A stretch of DNA of 64,000 nucleotides from the NCBI GenBank assembly GCA_037178855.1, contig JASJZC010000007.1, positions 3,224,001 through 3,288,000 on the forward strand, read 5' to 3'. The stretch is from Oscheius sp. JU75. Its lineage: Eukaryota > Nematoda > Chromadorea > Rhabditida > Rhabditidae. The notes beneath the pieces were generated by a model that was not told the origin of the DNA, searched no databases, and saw nothing but the letters and a program-made list of their open reading frames with translations. Each line of letters starts with the position of its first letter. Within the stretch, counting starts at the first letter, position 1. The position numbers and the translations under genes are program-made. Positions 52,262 to 64,000 of this stretch are shown here, in pieces.

Positions 52262-54003
52262 TTAGTTGCCTTGTTACAGTTTTTATATTAAAATTATTTC
52301 ATAAAATTCATTGTGTGAAAATGACACAACAGCAAGCAAACATATTGGCATGTTGGAGATAGTCCCTATAGAAAGCATGTGGTGTTAAAAGTCAAAAATG
52401 AGAGAGAGAGAGAGATTGTGACTCTTTGTGGGAAGAAGAGGCTCATGGGGTGACCTTTATTGTTGAAAGCGGATAGGGGTCATTTGTAGCTAGGACATTA
52501 CCACGGGGCTGGTTCGAATGGCAGTAAGGCGATATTGTGGTTAGAAATAATCACCGTCGACTAGGTTCATACCCAGAGATTTAGAGGAAAGAATGATTCG
52601 GAGAAGAAGTCAGTGAACAAGGGATACATACCATGATAAACGATATTTTCGAATATAACTCTGAACCCGTAGAATGGCCACGCAAAGACGTTAACACGAG
52701 ACTAGTGGAATCGTGAAAGACAATAGTCTCAAGGATATAAAAAAGGATGAGGGGGACTACATGGGCAGAAGATATTGGCACAGGGAGAGGAAGGGGGCTC
52801 ACTTCATGGAAGGAGATAGGATATTCTTTTTGGATACCCTTTTATATACGGTATGACACATTGTGCAGCCCGGAAGAGTTTAGACGAAGGTGAAGTAGCC
52901 GTCGGATTTTCGGCGTTTTTTGCCTCGGGTCGGATTGGAGCCTTCAAACGGCTGCTTCGCTCTGTAAGAACAGCCATTTAGCGAGGGGCGCCTCCGTTTG
53001 CCGTGCCGGCCCTGAAAGCACCACTTCACACCAACACACGCACACGACAGCAGCGCGGCGCTTAACTTGCTACTGTTACTGCTCTTCTCTTACTGAGAAA
53101 AAAGTTTTTGTTAAATAAAAAAATCTTCATTACCAACCGATGAATGTTAGTGTTCTCTCCCATGCAGCTTCTCATAGCGCCCAGAAAGCCATCTCACAAC
53201 ACTTTTGCTCACCTCGTCTGGCCGAGGAGCCACGTTTTGAAGTTGGCGTCAAGTTTACTGGGTGACTGACTGACCCCTCCTTCAAACATTTCAATCGGAC
53301 TCTGAAAACACCTTATCAGACATTCGTAATTTAAATAGGAAAGGGTTACTACACACAGGGATTGCTATTCTCAAAGCAAGAACTTATTGGCCGTGCCCGA
53401 CAAAGAACAAAGCTAGAGGAAGAAACTGAATCTTGGGTATTGCATGGCACCCCTGCCCGCAGCCATTTTTCTAATCTACATACTCTCAGAAATACAGAGC
53501 AAAGGGTGCCGTAGGGGAAACTTAATAGGTTAGAAGGAGGCGTTCAAGCTGGAGTTTGGGACGTGATCTGCCTTTGTTCTATTACCTCACCACTCCAACT
53601 AGAAAAGAGGGAAAAAGAGGAGAAAGAAAAAGAGTTCGAGTGGGGAAGCCATGTATGCCACATCTCATGCGCAAACAGAACCGGACAACAGATAGTGTTA
53701 GGACAAAGCGAACGGAGGGCGTCTTCACCTTTAGCTTTCGACTCCCACATCTTGTGAGTACTAGAAACAAGGTAGATCACTCCCCTGCATTCATGTACAA
53801 TCCCCACAGAGCAAATAATCAAAGCGAATAGAATCGGCCTCGCATGAACCGCGTGCCCCGTTCCTTTTGATGTTAGAAAACAATATGACTACAGCGCATG
53901 TAAATGTTTTAACAAAATGCAATGAAAAATTCGAAAATTAGGAGATACGCGCCGATAGGACATGCTGTTCTGAAGCGCCCAGGTTAGTGCTACCAAGGCG
54001 CCC
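52262..54003. other. Intergenic region with an (AG)n microsatellite
   Basis: About 1.7 kb between the HPS1-like gene and innexin B. Contains an (AG)7 run at about 52400-52415. The overlapping open frames at 53.54-53.83 kb on both strands have no recognisable features. Confidence 0.35.
52400..52415 (+). repeat. (AG)n microsatellite
   Basis: Seven consecutive AG dinucleotides. Confidence 0.8.
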
Positions 54004-57000
54004 TCAAGAACTGGATTCTTCGCGACTTACCTTCCGAACCCGATCGTTGAAATTGTGCCAAAGAGCAACTATCAACTCTGTAGCCATGATGTCTCCTGCA
54101 TGGGCTGAGATCATTCGCATACAGAATACCTACAATAGCGTTTTAGAATTGGACAGAAATAGGATCTACCCCGTCAAAGCCAAGGAATTTGTGGACAAAT
54201 TTCTTGACTGACTGCCTATCTGTCGCTAGATCTGTCGCTCTCAAATATTTCCTAATAAATTTCATATGCTGAAAAGAGAGACTTGAAAAGAAGAAAAACT
54301 AGTTTTACCTGTCCCGGAAGGAACGATATCAACAGCCAGTGGAACATTGATGTTAGGGAGACTATCGAGACCATGAAATACCAAAACCTGAAATTATTGC
54401 AAGTGAATAGTTAGGCTGAACACAATGAACCATAAAAATAGAAAGATCTTTTCGTTGAACATGTTGATCATCAGTACACATTGTACTGTGTGATGGTGGA
54501 CGTTTCCTAGAACCCGGACTTCGAAATCACACATCGTGACTCTTGGAAAGTTGCCGCTGACTTCCCATTCTCTTCCGTTCAGGAGATCTCGGAGAATGTG
54601 GAAACCGTAGAACAGGTTGTCAGTTCCAAGGAAACTGTTTAAGATGAAGACCTAAACTTTTGTCATCCGTTTTTTTCCTATTTTTCAAACCTGCAGCACC
54701 ACGTTGCCTAAGTACAACATTTTGATAAAGACGTAGAGACAAGTCACGTAGTTCCCCCATCGTTTTGAGACACATAACCCGGAGACATCTGTCACCTGAA
54801 AGTTTGTTTAAACGGTACAAAAGTTCTGGCAAACTTCTCGTTGTATTTCTAAGGCATCTTCCATATGTCCTGCTATCGTCTGAACTGTGGCAGCTCTGGC
54901 GTCGGCGTCCATCATTCGAGCATCACAGGCCATTTGAGTCAAGGATTGCACATTTATGCCTTAAAGTTGATTTTTATATGACATTGGCTTGTCAAATGTC
55001 TACAATTAGAGATGGACAAGGGTCTTGCGCTAAGGGATAGAGCTAGTTAGCGGTCTTTGAGTGTGGCTATCGATTGGTATAAGACACAAATTCGTGCTAT
55101 TCATCCGCATTTACTATGGAATTCAATGGTGGTCCGACCCCGAAAATGTTCTTTAATTGGGAACCAACCTGAATGCCAGTGAAGCAGTCCCCTCCACATG
55201 ATGCACGGGATGTAGAAGCAGAGCGCCTCCAAAGCTAACACGAACGGCACCCACTGATAGTAACTGATCTGTCTCGCTCTGTAATCAAGAACTTGTTTCC
55301 ATTCAACTGTTTTCAAACCTTCGATCCCCATATTCTAACGGAAAGGCACTCGTTAATGGCAAATAGTAGGTATTTTCCACCCAGCAGTAATTCTCCGTAT
55401 ACTGTTCCCAGGCATCGGTGAATTGAGCCGGCACCCAGCATTGAATTGGATAGCCTAGAAAGTCAGTATAAACAAATTGAACCAATACGAAAGCTGAAGT
55501 CCCTCTCTTTCCCTTTACACAACTCACCTACGTATTGCTTGGCCGACACAATAATTGCGAAGGCAAAAATAATGGCAGACGTGTAGTGGTAATTCAACTT
55601 GTCCACGAAGTCGTCGTCCACCCGGGGATGGAGCCCCTTGAAGATTGCTGCCAGATAGTATAACAACATACCGGCCGAAAGAAACTGAAACATAGTGTTG
55701 ATGACAACGTTTTGCTGCTCAAATAAGTGTGAGATACATTCGGGATGAGTGTCAGTTTGTTACAACTTAAAGGGGAGATGAGTTTTGTCTACGAACCGAC
55801 GGATCGTCTCCTTTGTGTAACCGATAAGTCTTTGGTAGTTTTGTCTTTTTGTCCAAAGATAGGCCTTTCTGAAAGGTAACACTCTGAGTACGGCCACCTG
55901 GTCATAAAATCAACGCGGTAATATGAAGCGAGGTGGTTTCCGCAGACATTCAGTTAAGCATGTGATATGTTGGCCGTGTAGGTAAAAGAGAGTCTTTCAA
56001 AAAGTCTGCCTGGCAAGAAAGTGACAGCGAGAGAACGATTGAGCCAATTAACATGCGCAGCTACAGTAGGAGAAGAGGTGTTAGAGCATCTCGATTGCCC
56101 AAGACTCGCAGATGAGAGCAATTTCAGTATTCGCAGTGTGAGCAACACGCGAAAACTCACGCATCAACGAGTAGGTCTGGTTAACTGCCGCGACCAGCCG
56201 GCAACTCTTAAACAACAGGGCCAACGTCTCAGAAATTCTCGCGAAAAAGAGCACACTCACCTTTCTGTCCTTGTTGAGGTATGTCTTCGAAAACTTAGTA
56301 TCGTGTGGAGCTGCGCTTGAAGGATGCACCGGATAGCGTGGAACGTGGTTCAGACGCTCGCATTTCTTGAGGTTAGTGTGCTGAAAATTAACGTATTTTT
56401 TAAGAAACATAAAACTGAAAGATGAAAAGATTGGAAGAAGTAACGGCATTCGCGTGATAATCGCGCAGCTCTACTTTATAATGCAATGCAGTGATACTGA
56501 ATAAATTACGAGTGTCGACCTACATAGCAGTAGATTGCTTCCCAGGGAAATTTTACAGAGAAACAAGTACAAAACAGCCGGTATGACGGAGGAGGTAAAG
56601 TGTTGCTTGTGAGCAATATGTAAGTGAGTCGCGAAATGCGATTGTCGGCGGATGATGGCTGCCCTAACAAGAGCCGACGACGGCAATCACAAGTCCACAT
56701 GGACAGCCCAAATTGAAAGATGCCCGGGGCGTGTCACTAACTGTGTTAGTTGGAAGCTGGAGAGTCTGCCGAGCACATACTTCTCTCTCACTCTCCTGCG
56801 TTCTAAAAGCCGCCGCTCGAAACTCAATTTTATCTTGTCTTTCAAAGTGAGAACACGAGAAATGCGATTTTCATGGAGGGCGGAAAAGCTTTCAGAGAGC
56901 CCTATTCTTATGGAATCAGTGCACGTGTTCTGCTGAAGATAGTCGAGCTAAAGGCGCACTTAAGAAAAAGTTGACAAAAACGGAAGTATGGCTTACCATT

Positions 57001-57008
57001 CGCTTCAT
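54004..57008 (-). CDS. Innexin B (gap-junction subunit) with N-terminal extension
   Basis: Second innexin. The core runs from [20 protein letters not shown] through TM1, [15 protein letters not shown], the ENYCW cysteine pair and the signature [20 protein letters not shown]. Then come [20 protein letters not shown]3 ([18 protein letters not shown]), [20 protein letters not shown] with the second cysteine pair, TM4 and a short tail, with a stop at 54004-54006. Upstream, three further in-frame pieces splice on. FLSAG follows an acceptor next to the core. A basic exon encodes [18 protein letters not shown], and another encodes [18 protein letters not shown] possible first exon, MKRM (57008-56997), ends at a good donor. 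The usual innexin start would be the ATG at 55676-55678; the extension may be real or partly 5' UTR. The intron at 55168-54960 ends in TTTAAG. Confidence 0.87.
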
Positions 57009-60000
57009 CGTCTGACGTGGGAGAAAATAAAACTGACATGCAGCAGACGCAGTTATTTTATACAAGAGGCTTCTTACTGCCGCGTAGTAATTGGTGGCAA
57101 TTATGTTTATTCGCGGAAGGTGTCACTCAAGTCGTTAAGTCAGAAAAGTACTGTCCCCTAGGTTACGCCCTTAGTTTGGGGAACAAAAGTAACAGCGATA
57201 AAGGCGAGTTGAAACGGTCAGGACGCGGCTAGGTGCGGTGGCAGTGACCCAAAATTTATGTTGTGCCTACCGGGCTCCCGGTTGTAATAGGTGTTCATCA
57301 AAGAATCTCTATAGCCGCGCCTGCCATGCAAAAAGACCAGCACACATCAAAGTGAGAGCCGCTGGTTTGTGGAAAAGCTATTATTACCTAGACCATTCCA
57401 ACCGCAGGCGCGGAAGTATGTTGTTGGAAAGCAAAAGGGGTTCCCCCTCACCAAAACGGAACAAATGCCAATTGGGGTGCAAAAGAGTCGTGTTCCCTAG
57501 CCGAAGAGAGACAAGCGTAAACAATGCAACCAAGTGAAAGATCTCAATGGCGTAGTCTGCCCGAATAAGTTTGTTTGAACAGAGAGACCCAATTTTAAAG
57601 CGAAACGTACCATTGAGCGTAAAATTCTTCGCGATAGTGGTGGTGGCATATTTCCCAAAAGTCCGGACATGTCTGCATTTTGGGGAAGAATGGCTGCAAC
57701 TTTAGCGACTGAGTCCTAGCGCTTCTCACTTGACTCAAAGCTCATATTTCTGGCAATGAGCATCATTAGGCAAGTTCTAATAAGCCAAATCTGATACACT
57801 GTCTGCCCAGAAGAACTTTTAGCTCGTTAATTGGAGTCCTACTGTAGTCACGCAAGAGAAGAAGGAACTCACCACAAAAAAGTAGGGCCGAGGTGGCGCA
57901 ATCATATCGCTTCTCAACTATCATGAGTCGACAAAGTGGAAGCGGTTGCTTATAAAACTTTCAGTGGTCTTTTCCCAGCCCCAGTCAACACGCCAATGTA
58001 CGTAAAAGGCCTTTTGAAAGCGAGCGCATATGATAGAGAACAAGTTTAATTTGTTCCGAACAAGTACGCTCGCAAAGACCAAAAAAGATGTAAAATGTAA
58101 AGGTTTGTTGCAACTTGCGTGAGCGACCGCCGCCGACTGGAAGAAACTTGTCAACTGACATGTGGTCAGATGCTCCTGTCACTGCCTAATCTTTACAGCG
58201 GCTGTGAGTATTTTTACGTTTGAAAAACCAAAAGATGAGGATATGGGCAAAAGAAGAGGATTAGCTGTCAAGCTTAAGATTTTTGTAGGCTGTAGTAAGA
58301 AAATGTTTAATAAAATACTGGCCAAGTATGTAGAACAGGAGAACAAAAAAAGGAAATGGTGACTAATGCATAAGTTGCCTAAATATTTCCGCATCGGACA
58401 GCAGGTGTCCGGCTGACCCCACCAGGCCGGCAGAAAACAGCAACTGGCAACATTGACGTGAGAGCGAGCAGAAAGTTGCGCGCAGGTGATGGCTGTCGGC
58501 GGACAGAACAAGCTCAGATTTCGGAAAAGGATATTTGGCGTTGCAGAGCCAAACTAAGAAACAACGCATTTCACGTATGAGTCTATGGCTCATTGCTAAG
58601 CGGCACATGGTAACCGGATATACGGACCTCTAATCCACAACGCATTGGCTGGCTTCAATAAGATCGTATATATATTAATACTCGACTGCGTGAGGTACAC
58701 GCGAGCCGATGATTTAGAGGGAAAGGTATTGAAGGTAAACAGGGCAAAAAGCAGGAGATTATTCGAAGACAAAAAGCCAAAAGGAAGTCATGTGAAGGGA
58801 TACGAATTGAGTGGAATTACAACGAGAGGAACAAGGCAGGAATCTCGCAAAAATTTAGTCACAGCTGTAATAATCACTCGGAAACATGAAACAAGGTTGT
58901 TGTCCCCTACTCTATCAAATTTTTTTTTATCAAAAAGGGAGACAAAGGACAGCTATCTGGGAAAATGACACAGAACGGGAGGGTCACTGGCTTCAATAAG
59001 AATGTATTCAGACATAATCTCTGCCGGGAATGAACTTGATCTTTGTTATAGATTTGCTCTGTTTTGCACAAAAATACTGTTTTAAATGTTTCCAATTGAC
59101 CTTATTCATGAAGCAAGTTTTTTTTAAAAAAAAGAGAAAAACAAAAGATGAATAACTCTCGCATTTGATATACTGAGCTCAAGTAGGAAACAAGTGTAGG
59201 TATCACAAAATGATTAAAAGTTGGCACATACAGGCAATGAAAAGTAACCCCTATTGGTAACGACTAAGTGAGAATAATTTTCCTTAGCGCAGTCAGAATC
59301 TACTGGGAGAATCGATGGCGGCGTGAGAACCAGCTGCTGCTCTACACATCTGATGAGACAATGACCTCTTGGTGCACTTTCCTACGCTCATTGTCCTTTG
59401 TTGCAGCAGCACAACAATTTGTGGAAATAGTAAAACAAACCCATCATTGCCACGGATAATTTCTAGGATGGCTCTTCTAACTGCACTACTCTTTAGCAAG
59501 CGTCCCTCAGATACTTCTTGCAAAAGCGAGCTTCTTATCTTTTTAAGGGAGTCCGTAAATCCAAGGCTTGCACTTATCAGAACATCAATCTCTTCTAAAA
59601 GGAACGCAGGTATCGGGAAAAAGTAGGAGGGCAATAGCCGAACAAAAGCCGTCAAGGGAAGACCATCAATACATGAAGCTATTCATTGACAATGATGTCC
59701 GAAAGATTCGCCAAGAAAGATGGGGGAGCTGTGTCAGACAGAGCACTTGCATTTGCGATCACGGCGGGAAAGGGGTTATGGCAGTAGTGTAGGACGGAAG
59801 TGAGGTGCTTTGCCCACTGCACACGGTTCGCCGATCTCGCAATAAGAAATACAATAAGAACAGCATGGACCAATGGACACGCTAGCCCTTGAGAGTACTC
59901 GACTTAGATCCCAGAAAAGCTGTCTTTGAACCACACATCAAAATGTTCAATTCGACAGGTTTGGAAGGCACAAAAGGTGCAAATCAATGCCAGTTTGAAA

Positions 60001-62228
60001 ACAACAGCAAGCCATGCTTGGAGTCCAACAAAGTTGCACCAGAATTGGTATAATAAATGAGGACCACCCGGTTGAGATCAATATATAAGGGCAGCAAACT
60101 GGCGACATGAGGAAGCCTGTCTATAAACCAATGGAGACGCGCAATTCAGACCGCTCAGAATATATACCAAATGATTTGGCATTATGTCCTTATAATGGAT
60201 GCGAAAAAGAAAACTAGTATGCTTCCAAGCATCATAAAATCGAAATGAAGATTTAATCGAGAAAAAACTAGTTTTGACAAGTAGTCCTCAGTACGTTCAG
60301 CTTTTTCCTGGAAAAATTGAGGCGTTGGGATGTGCGAAAAGTATTAGAAGGAAATTGAGCAATTACTGAGGGTTTTTGTTCTTCTATGAGCACAGAAAAT
60401 AGGACTGGAAATAGTACGAGAAGCACCGGACGCTTGTCTCCACACATAGAAATTGAATAATCTCCGTGCTTTGCGTGATACGTGAAATGAACCGAGAGTG
60501 CGGGTGGGGTTTCAATGTGTCTAAAGAGCTCAAAACGATAATCTGTAGCTGTTTTTGGCGATTGCAATCCTTGCGCGATGCCGAGGAATCGATACATCTC
60601 CTACGAGTCCTAATTATCGGCAAGTTTCAAATGCAAATATTTGAGGGGCGACGATTACGTATCCAGTCCTTCGCAGCGATGTATATTTCATAAACAGATG
60701 CCCTCTGGGTCACTGAATTGGGGCCGACCAAAAAGGCTCGCCGCCTGAGAATATACTAGAATATTCCGAATTGAATATAGAACAGATCTTCTTCTTTTGG
60801 CCTTCATTTTAGCTCTTTGTGCTACTTGAAAAACAAATGCGGAAACCTTTTTGTTCGGAAGATAAAATACAAGAATGAAGATGGACTAGGAAGTGGTCGT
60901 GAGAACAATAGAGCACAAAATGTTTTTGAGTGGGCCAGCTGCAGGGCTAGAGAAATTGGAAGAAAAGCGAACGAAACAAAAAAGAAGCAGACGATATGGC
61001 TCACATGGAGTGCAAGGCAAACAGGAAGAACAACGTGACAGCTCGCCCACTGCGCTGGTCGGTAGCCTGTCCGCTAAGGAGATATTTTGGAGCTGTGTCT
61101 GCGCAATAACCATGTGCCGAATGCGGGCCTTCGGAAGCAATTCTAACATGGAGCAGAAGCAGTTAAAACTGAATTGGCACTAGACGAGGATTCGCATGCG
61201 TGGCGACTGCTGATTATTCGAGACAGCTCGAACAATGCTATTGCGCCCTCTGACCACTGATAGACTATGTAATTCAGGCGTCCAATTTGTCCTTTAATTA
61301 CATTACTGAATTTCAGACAAAACGAATTTTTCCTGCATATTGGTTCATAGTTCAGAGACAAGTAAGCTCGTTAACCGCCCATTCAAAACCATATTCTTGG
61401 CAATTGTGGGAAATTATAACTATAAAAGGTAGAAGCCCATAAAAGTAACCTTTATTCGGTCCGAGAGGTCCTGTAAGAAGATAAGAAAAAAACGTAATTG
61501 CGCTCAGCTGGAGTGGAGAGGAGCTAGTCAAATGCGAAGTTATCAGAAAGCGATTACAAGGTAGGCTAGGCAGCCAGTGGATGCTGCTTCCATGGAAACG
61601 CAGCCCGAATACGGGGACCTCGCGGACTATGCGGGTTCATGTCGCACTTCTCATCTGTCTTCTTCCCGAAGGGCTATTATCACTTCCGACAGGTAACAAT
61701 TAACTTTGGATGAGGATGTGACTTCACTGAGAGCTCTTTGGATTCATATAGTTGAGGAGCAATCGAAAAAGTTGGAAGACCCTTTGGGCAGACTACTTTG
61801 ATTAGAAGCGCGAGCATTCTTAGAGTGGACGACGCAATAAAGTAGACTTACTTCCTTTGAGTGTTTGACGATGGGGAGCCAATCATCGTGGAGTAAGCCA
61901 GCTTTTTTGGCTCTCATTGGCTTTTTGGCATGGTTGGAAGGATGAGGAGTCAGCGGCAAGTAAAGCGCTAGCGGAGACTATCGAGATGTCTATTGTGTCA
62001 TACAATCGTCTACGACGTCGTCCGTCGCGGACTGCTAGGTTACCGCGCGGCTCAGTCCGACTTTATGTTCCTTACTTTATTAGGTATGGACTCGGTAAGG
62101 TAGGCGCGAGAAAAAGTGAAGCTGGTCACCTCAAGACCTCCACTAAAAGAATATGAATTCCGGAACAGAGGAGTCGATGACAGCACAAAGCAAACATTCA
62201 CCCACTCTATATTGTGACTATTTTTCAG
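57009..62228. other. Gene-poor stretch upstream of the KIAA1549-like exons
   Basis: About 5.2 kb with no recognisable exon or RNA gene. It may be the innexin B promoter region plus a long 5' intron of the KIAA1549-like gene. Open frames (for example 58645-58968 plus, 59293-59655 minus, 60268-60597 minus) are unconvincing. Confidence 0.35.
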
Positions 62229-64000
62229 AAAACTATGCAGTGGCTGCCAAATACGCGAATGTCACAGTCAATGAGAAACAACAAGAAGATGCTGGATCGG
62301 CAAAATACGTTGTACAAATCGGTTTTGTTTTCGGAACAAGAAATTTGTTCAAAATGATCCTTACAGAACTGTCAGTGAGACACATCTCGGACAAGACTGA
62401 ATTGGCTCAAAGACTAGAAACACTACTGGGAGAAGGAGTAAATGCCGCTGTGGCAAAGCATTTTCGGCAGAAGCCTTTGACAAGCACAAGTTCCTCGTGG
62501 AGCACTAATATAACAGCTGAGGTGAGCTTGAAGAAACAACAACGAAACCTCGAGTCGGCCAAATACTCGGGGGAATTTGCGGCATGTTGCGGTCTAATTG
62601 GCCTAACAAAAATGACCATGTGAAAACATAAGGAAAATTCTTCTCGGGTATCCCAAGCAACGAAAAACAAAAAGCGATGGATGTAGTTAGTGTTGTGGAG
62701 TAGTAATTTACTGAGGAATGGACAGCGCTGGAACGCTGGCTAGTATTGCGAATCGGGTAAGAGAGTGTACGCGATTTGTGGAGAATCAGACGAGGGTTCC
62801 TACTCCCTAAATCGATGTAGGCCACGAGTAGACTCACGGATACCTTTGATGTTGCTCTGGTCCCTGCTGGGCCAATCGTTTTGCAGGATTACCACAGCAA
62901 GTTGCTAGTTTCCAAAGAAGAAAAGGACAAAAAGATCTGGCATTGCAGTTTTTGCAGAATACTGTAATGGTAGTTAAACATTGCGAGAAGAGCAAATGCA
63001 GTTAAAATATCGCATGGGAGTTGCGGAAACTGAAGCCTAGTGGATGAATAATGAATCATCCGGCATAAGTGGCGCAGCCGGTTAACATGCCATGTTAGCT
63101 TCCGTCGACACATCCGGCATTTACGGGGGTCAGACTCTAGAAATTTTAGCTCTTATTAGACAGCTGGAGTGAGAAGCGTCTGCAACGTTGAGTCCGTCCA
63201 TAGGAAACTGACCTCTTTTTAAGCGAGGAGACATTAGGAAAGGATGATTTGGAGAACGGTGATATTTCATGCGGCCTACTCGAGAAGACAAATGAACTGC
63301 GCAGGAAAGCAACTGCACCCCGGAGAGCTTAGAGCCATCAATTGTTGCGCGTTGAAAAAGACACATGCAGTCGAGACAGTAGCTATAATATAAGATCCTT
63401 CTGGGAGTCTCCAAGAGTACACACAACACAACTGAGAGGGAAATGTGCGTTGATTGTTGCAAAATTTGATACTCTGATAACGAAGTTGGCTCATTTTAAG
63501 TCTTCACATGTTTCCAGATTATGAAAATTGAAGAGTTGCAAGAAAAGACGTGGATTTCATTTATCGCCTACGTTAATAATGCCCCAATTCTAGGAGAGGT
63601 TGGCATGATTATTGTTTAATAGAGAAAATTTGTAGGTGGTAGTAGAAGATTTGAGTCTACTGTCAGGATCTCACATCTCAGCTATTCTACACTACCCCTT
63701 CAGCCGGCTTTTATGTAAGAACTGTGTAAGTTAAAAACTTGCTTCTTACAGCTCAAAGGCAAATTGCAATGGAATCCCAGAGTAGATGGTGGATCATAGG
63801 TGAGAAACGCCCAAAGATAACCTGTGTCTAATTTTAGCAGTTATTTTTGCATCAGGCCTGCTGCTTGTATTGCTCGGATGGTGCATTCTCTGCATATACT
63901 ACAACTCGTGTGGACGTCCATCTTTTCCGGGATCTGCCTTCTATCCCACTTATTACATCAAAGACGAAGAAACACAAAGTACCCCACCAAACAATGTGTA
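62229..64000 (+). CDS. KIAA1549/UPF0606-like single-pass membrane protein (partial)
   Basis: The 3' end runs off the window; the 5' end is also probably incomplete. Exon 62229-62521 follows a strong acceptor (CTATTTTTCAG) and encodes NYAVAAKYANVTV, LFKMILTELSVRH and LAQRLETLLGEGVNAAVAKH. After an intron of about 1 kb come EIMKIEELQEKTWISFIAYV (63518-63598), VVVEDLSLLSGSHISAILHY (from 63636) and QRQIAMESQSRWW. A transmembrane helix (VIFASGLLLVLLGWCILCIY) and the start of a cytoplasmic tail (SCGRPSFPGSAFYP) follow. The order is a helical oligomer-like repeat, then an IxFIAYVNN strand, an x-L-x-YP block and a membrane helix preceded by ESQS. It parallels the region before the TM of human KIAA1549, a poorly understood membrane protein. 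An in-frame ATG at 62153 exists but lies before the acceptor. Confidence 0.55.

Noticed and set aside
57890-57950. tRNA-like A-box (GGCCGAGGTGGCGCAA)
   Set aside because: No anticodon arm, T arm or acceptor pairing could be drawn; not a tRNA.
63060-63140. Possible tRNA or tRNA-derived SINE (GTGGCGCAGCCGGTTA plus a weak B-box)
   Set aside because: Stems do not pair, and no second copy with extended similarity was found by eye.

Overview
The window is nuclear DNA of a small-genome protostome animal, almost certainly a nematode. The evidence is two innexins, one nematode-type (Srg-like) chemoreceptor, a secreted Gly/Tyr-rich peptide gene, and genes cut by many tiny spliceosomal introns (most 34-41 bp). 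Base composition is roughly 40-45 % GC. A clade I nematode (for example a whipworm relative) would fit, but that is inference; the sequence alone does not settle the species. There are no signs of bacterial genes, CRISPR arrays, rRNA or complete transposons. All gene models below were assembled by hand from reading frames joined at GT...AG (occasionally GT...AAG) borders, so outer starts and some exon edges are approximate.

Layout: 0.2-0.7 kb, ATP synthase subunit g (-). 1.5-4.7 kb, ionotropic glutamate receptor (+). 5.1-6.8 kb, SLC16-type transporter (+). 7.0-9.9 kb, GIT ArfGAP/scaffold (-). 10.3-10.5 kb, Gly/Tyr-rich secreted peptide (-). 11.2-13.1 kb, innexin A (-). 13.9-20.8 kb, scattered proline-rich exons of an unrecognised minus-strand gene, then a gene-poor stretch to 26.3 kb. 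26.3-27.6 kb, paired-like homeobox gene (+). 27.8-29.9 kb, secretin-family (class B1) GPCR (-). 30-36.5 kb, gene-poor. 36.5-38.5 kb, ERGIC2 (+). 38.8-40.1 kb, mitochondrial glutamate carrier (+). 42.6-44.0 kb, Srg-like chemoreceptor (-). 46.4-47.6 kb, FoxG-type forkhead gene (-). 49.9-52.3 kb, a longin/HPS1-like protein with an unmatched C-terminal half (+). 54.0-57.0 kb, innexin B (-). 57-62.2 kb, gene-poor. 62.2 kb to the right edge, 3'-incomplete KIAA1549/UPF0606-like membrane protein (+).

The content leans to neuronal and signalling functions (glutamate receptor, two gap-junction genes, peptide GPCR, chemoreceptor, two developmental transcription factors, GIT scaffold) mixed with housekeeping genes (ATP synthase g, ERGIC2, glutamate carrier). 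There is no operon or pathway cluster; neighbouring genes are mostly independent units.

The most noteworthy observations are: both innexins carry N-terminal extensions added by upstream exons; four introns in four genes appear to end in TTAAG rather than CAG/TAG; the glutamate receptor has an unusual pore loop; one protein couples an HPS1-like front half to an unrecognised back half; and a perfect 18-bp hairpin lies downstream of the chemoreceptor.
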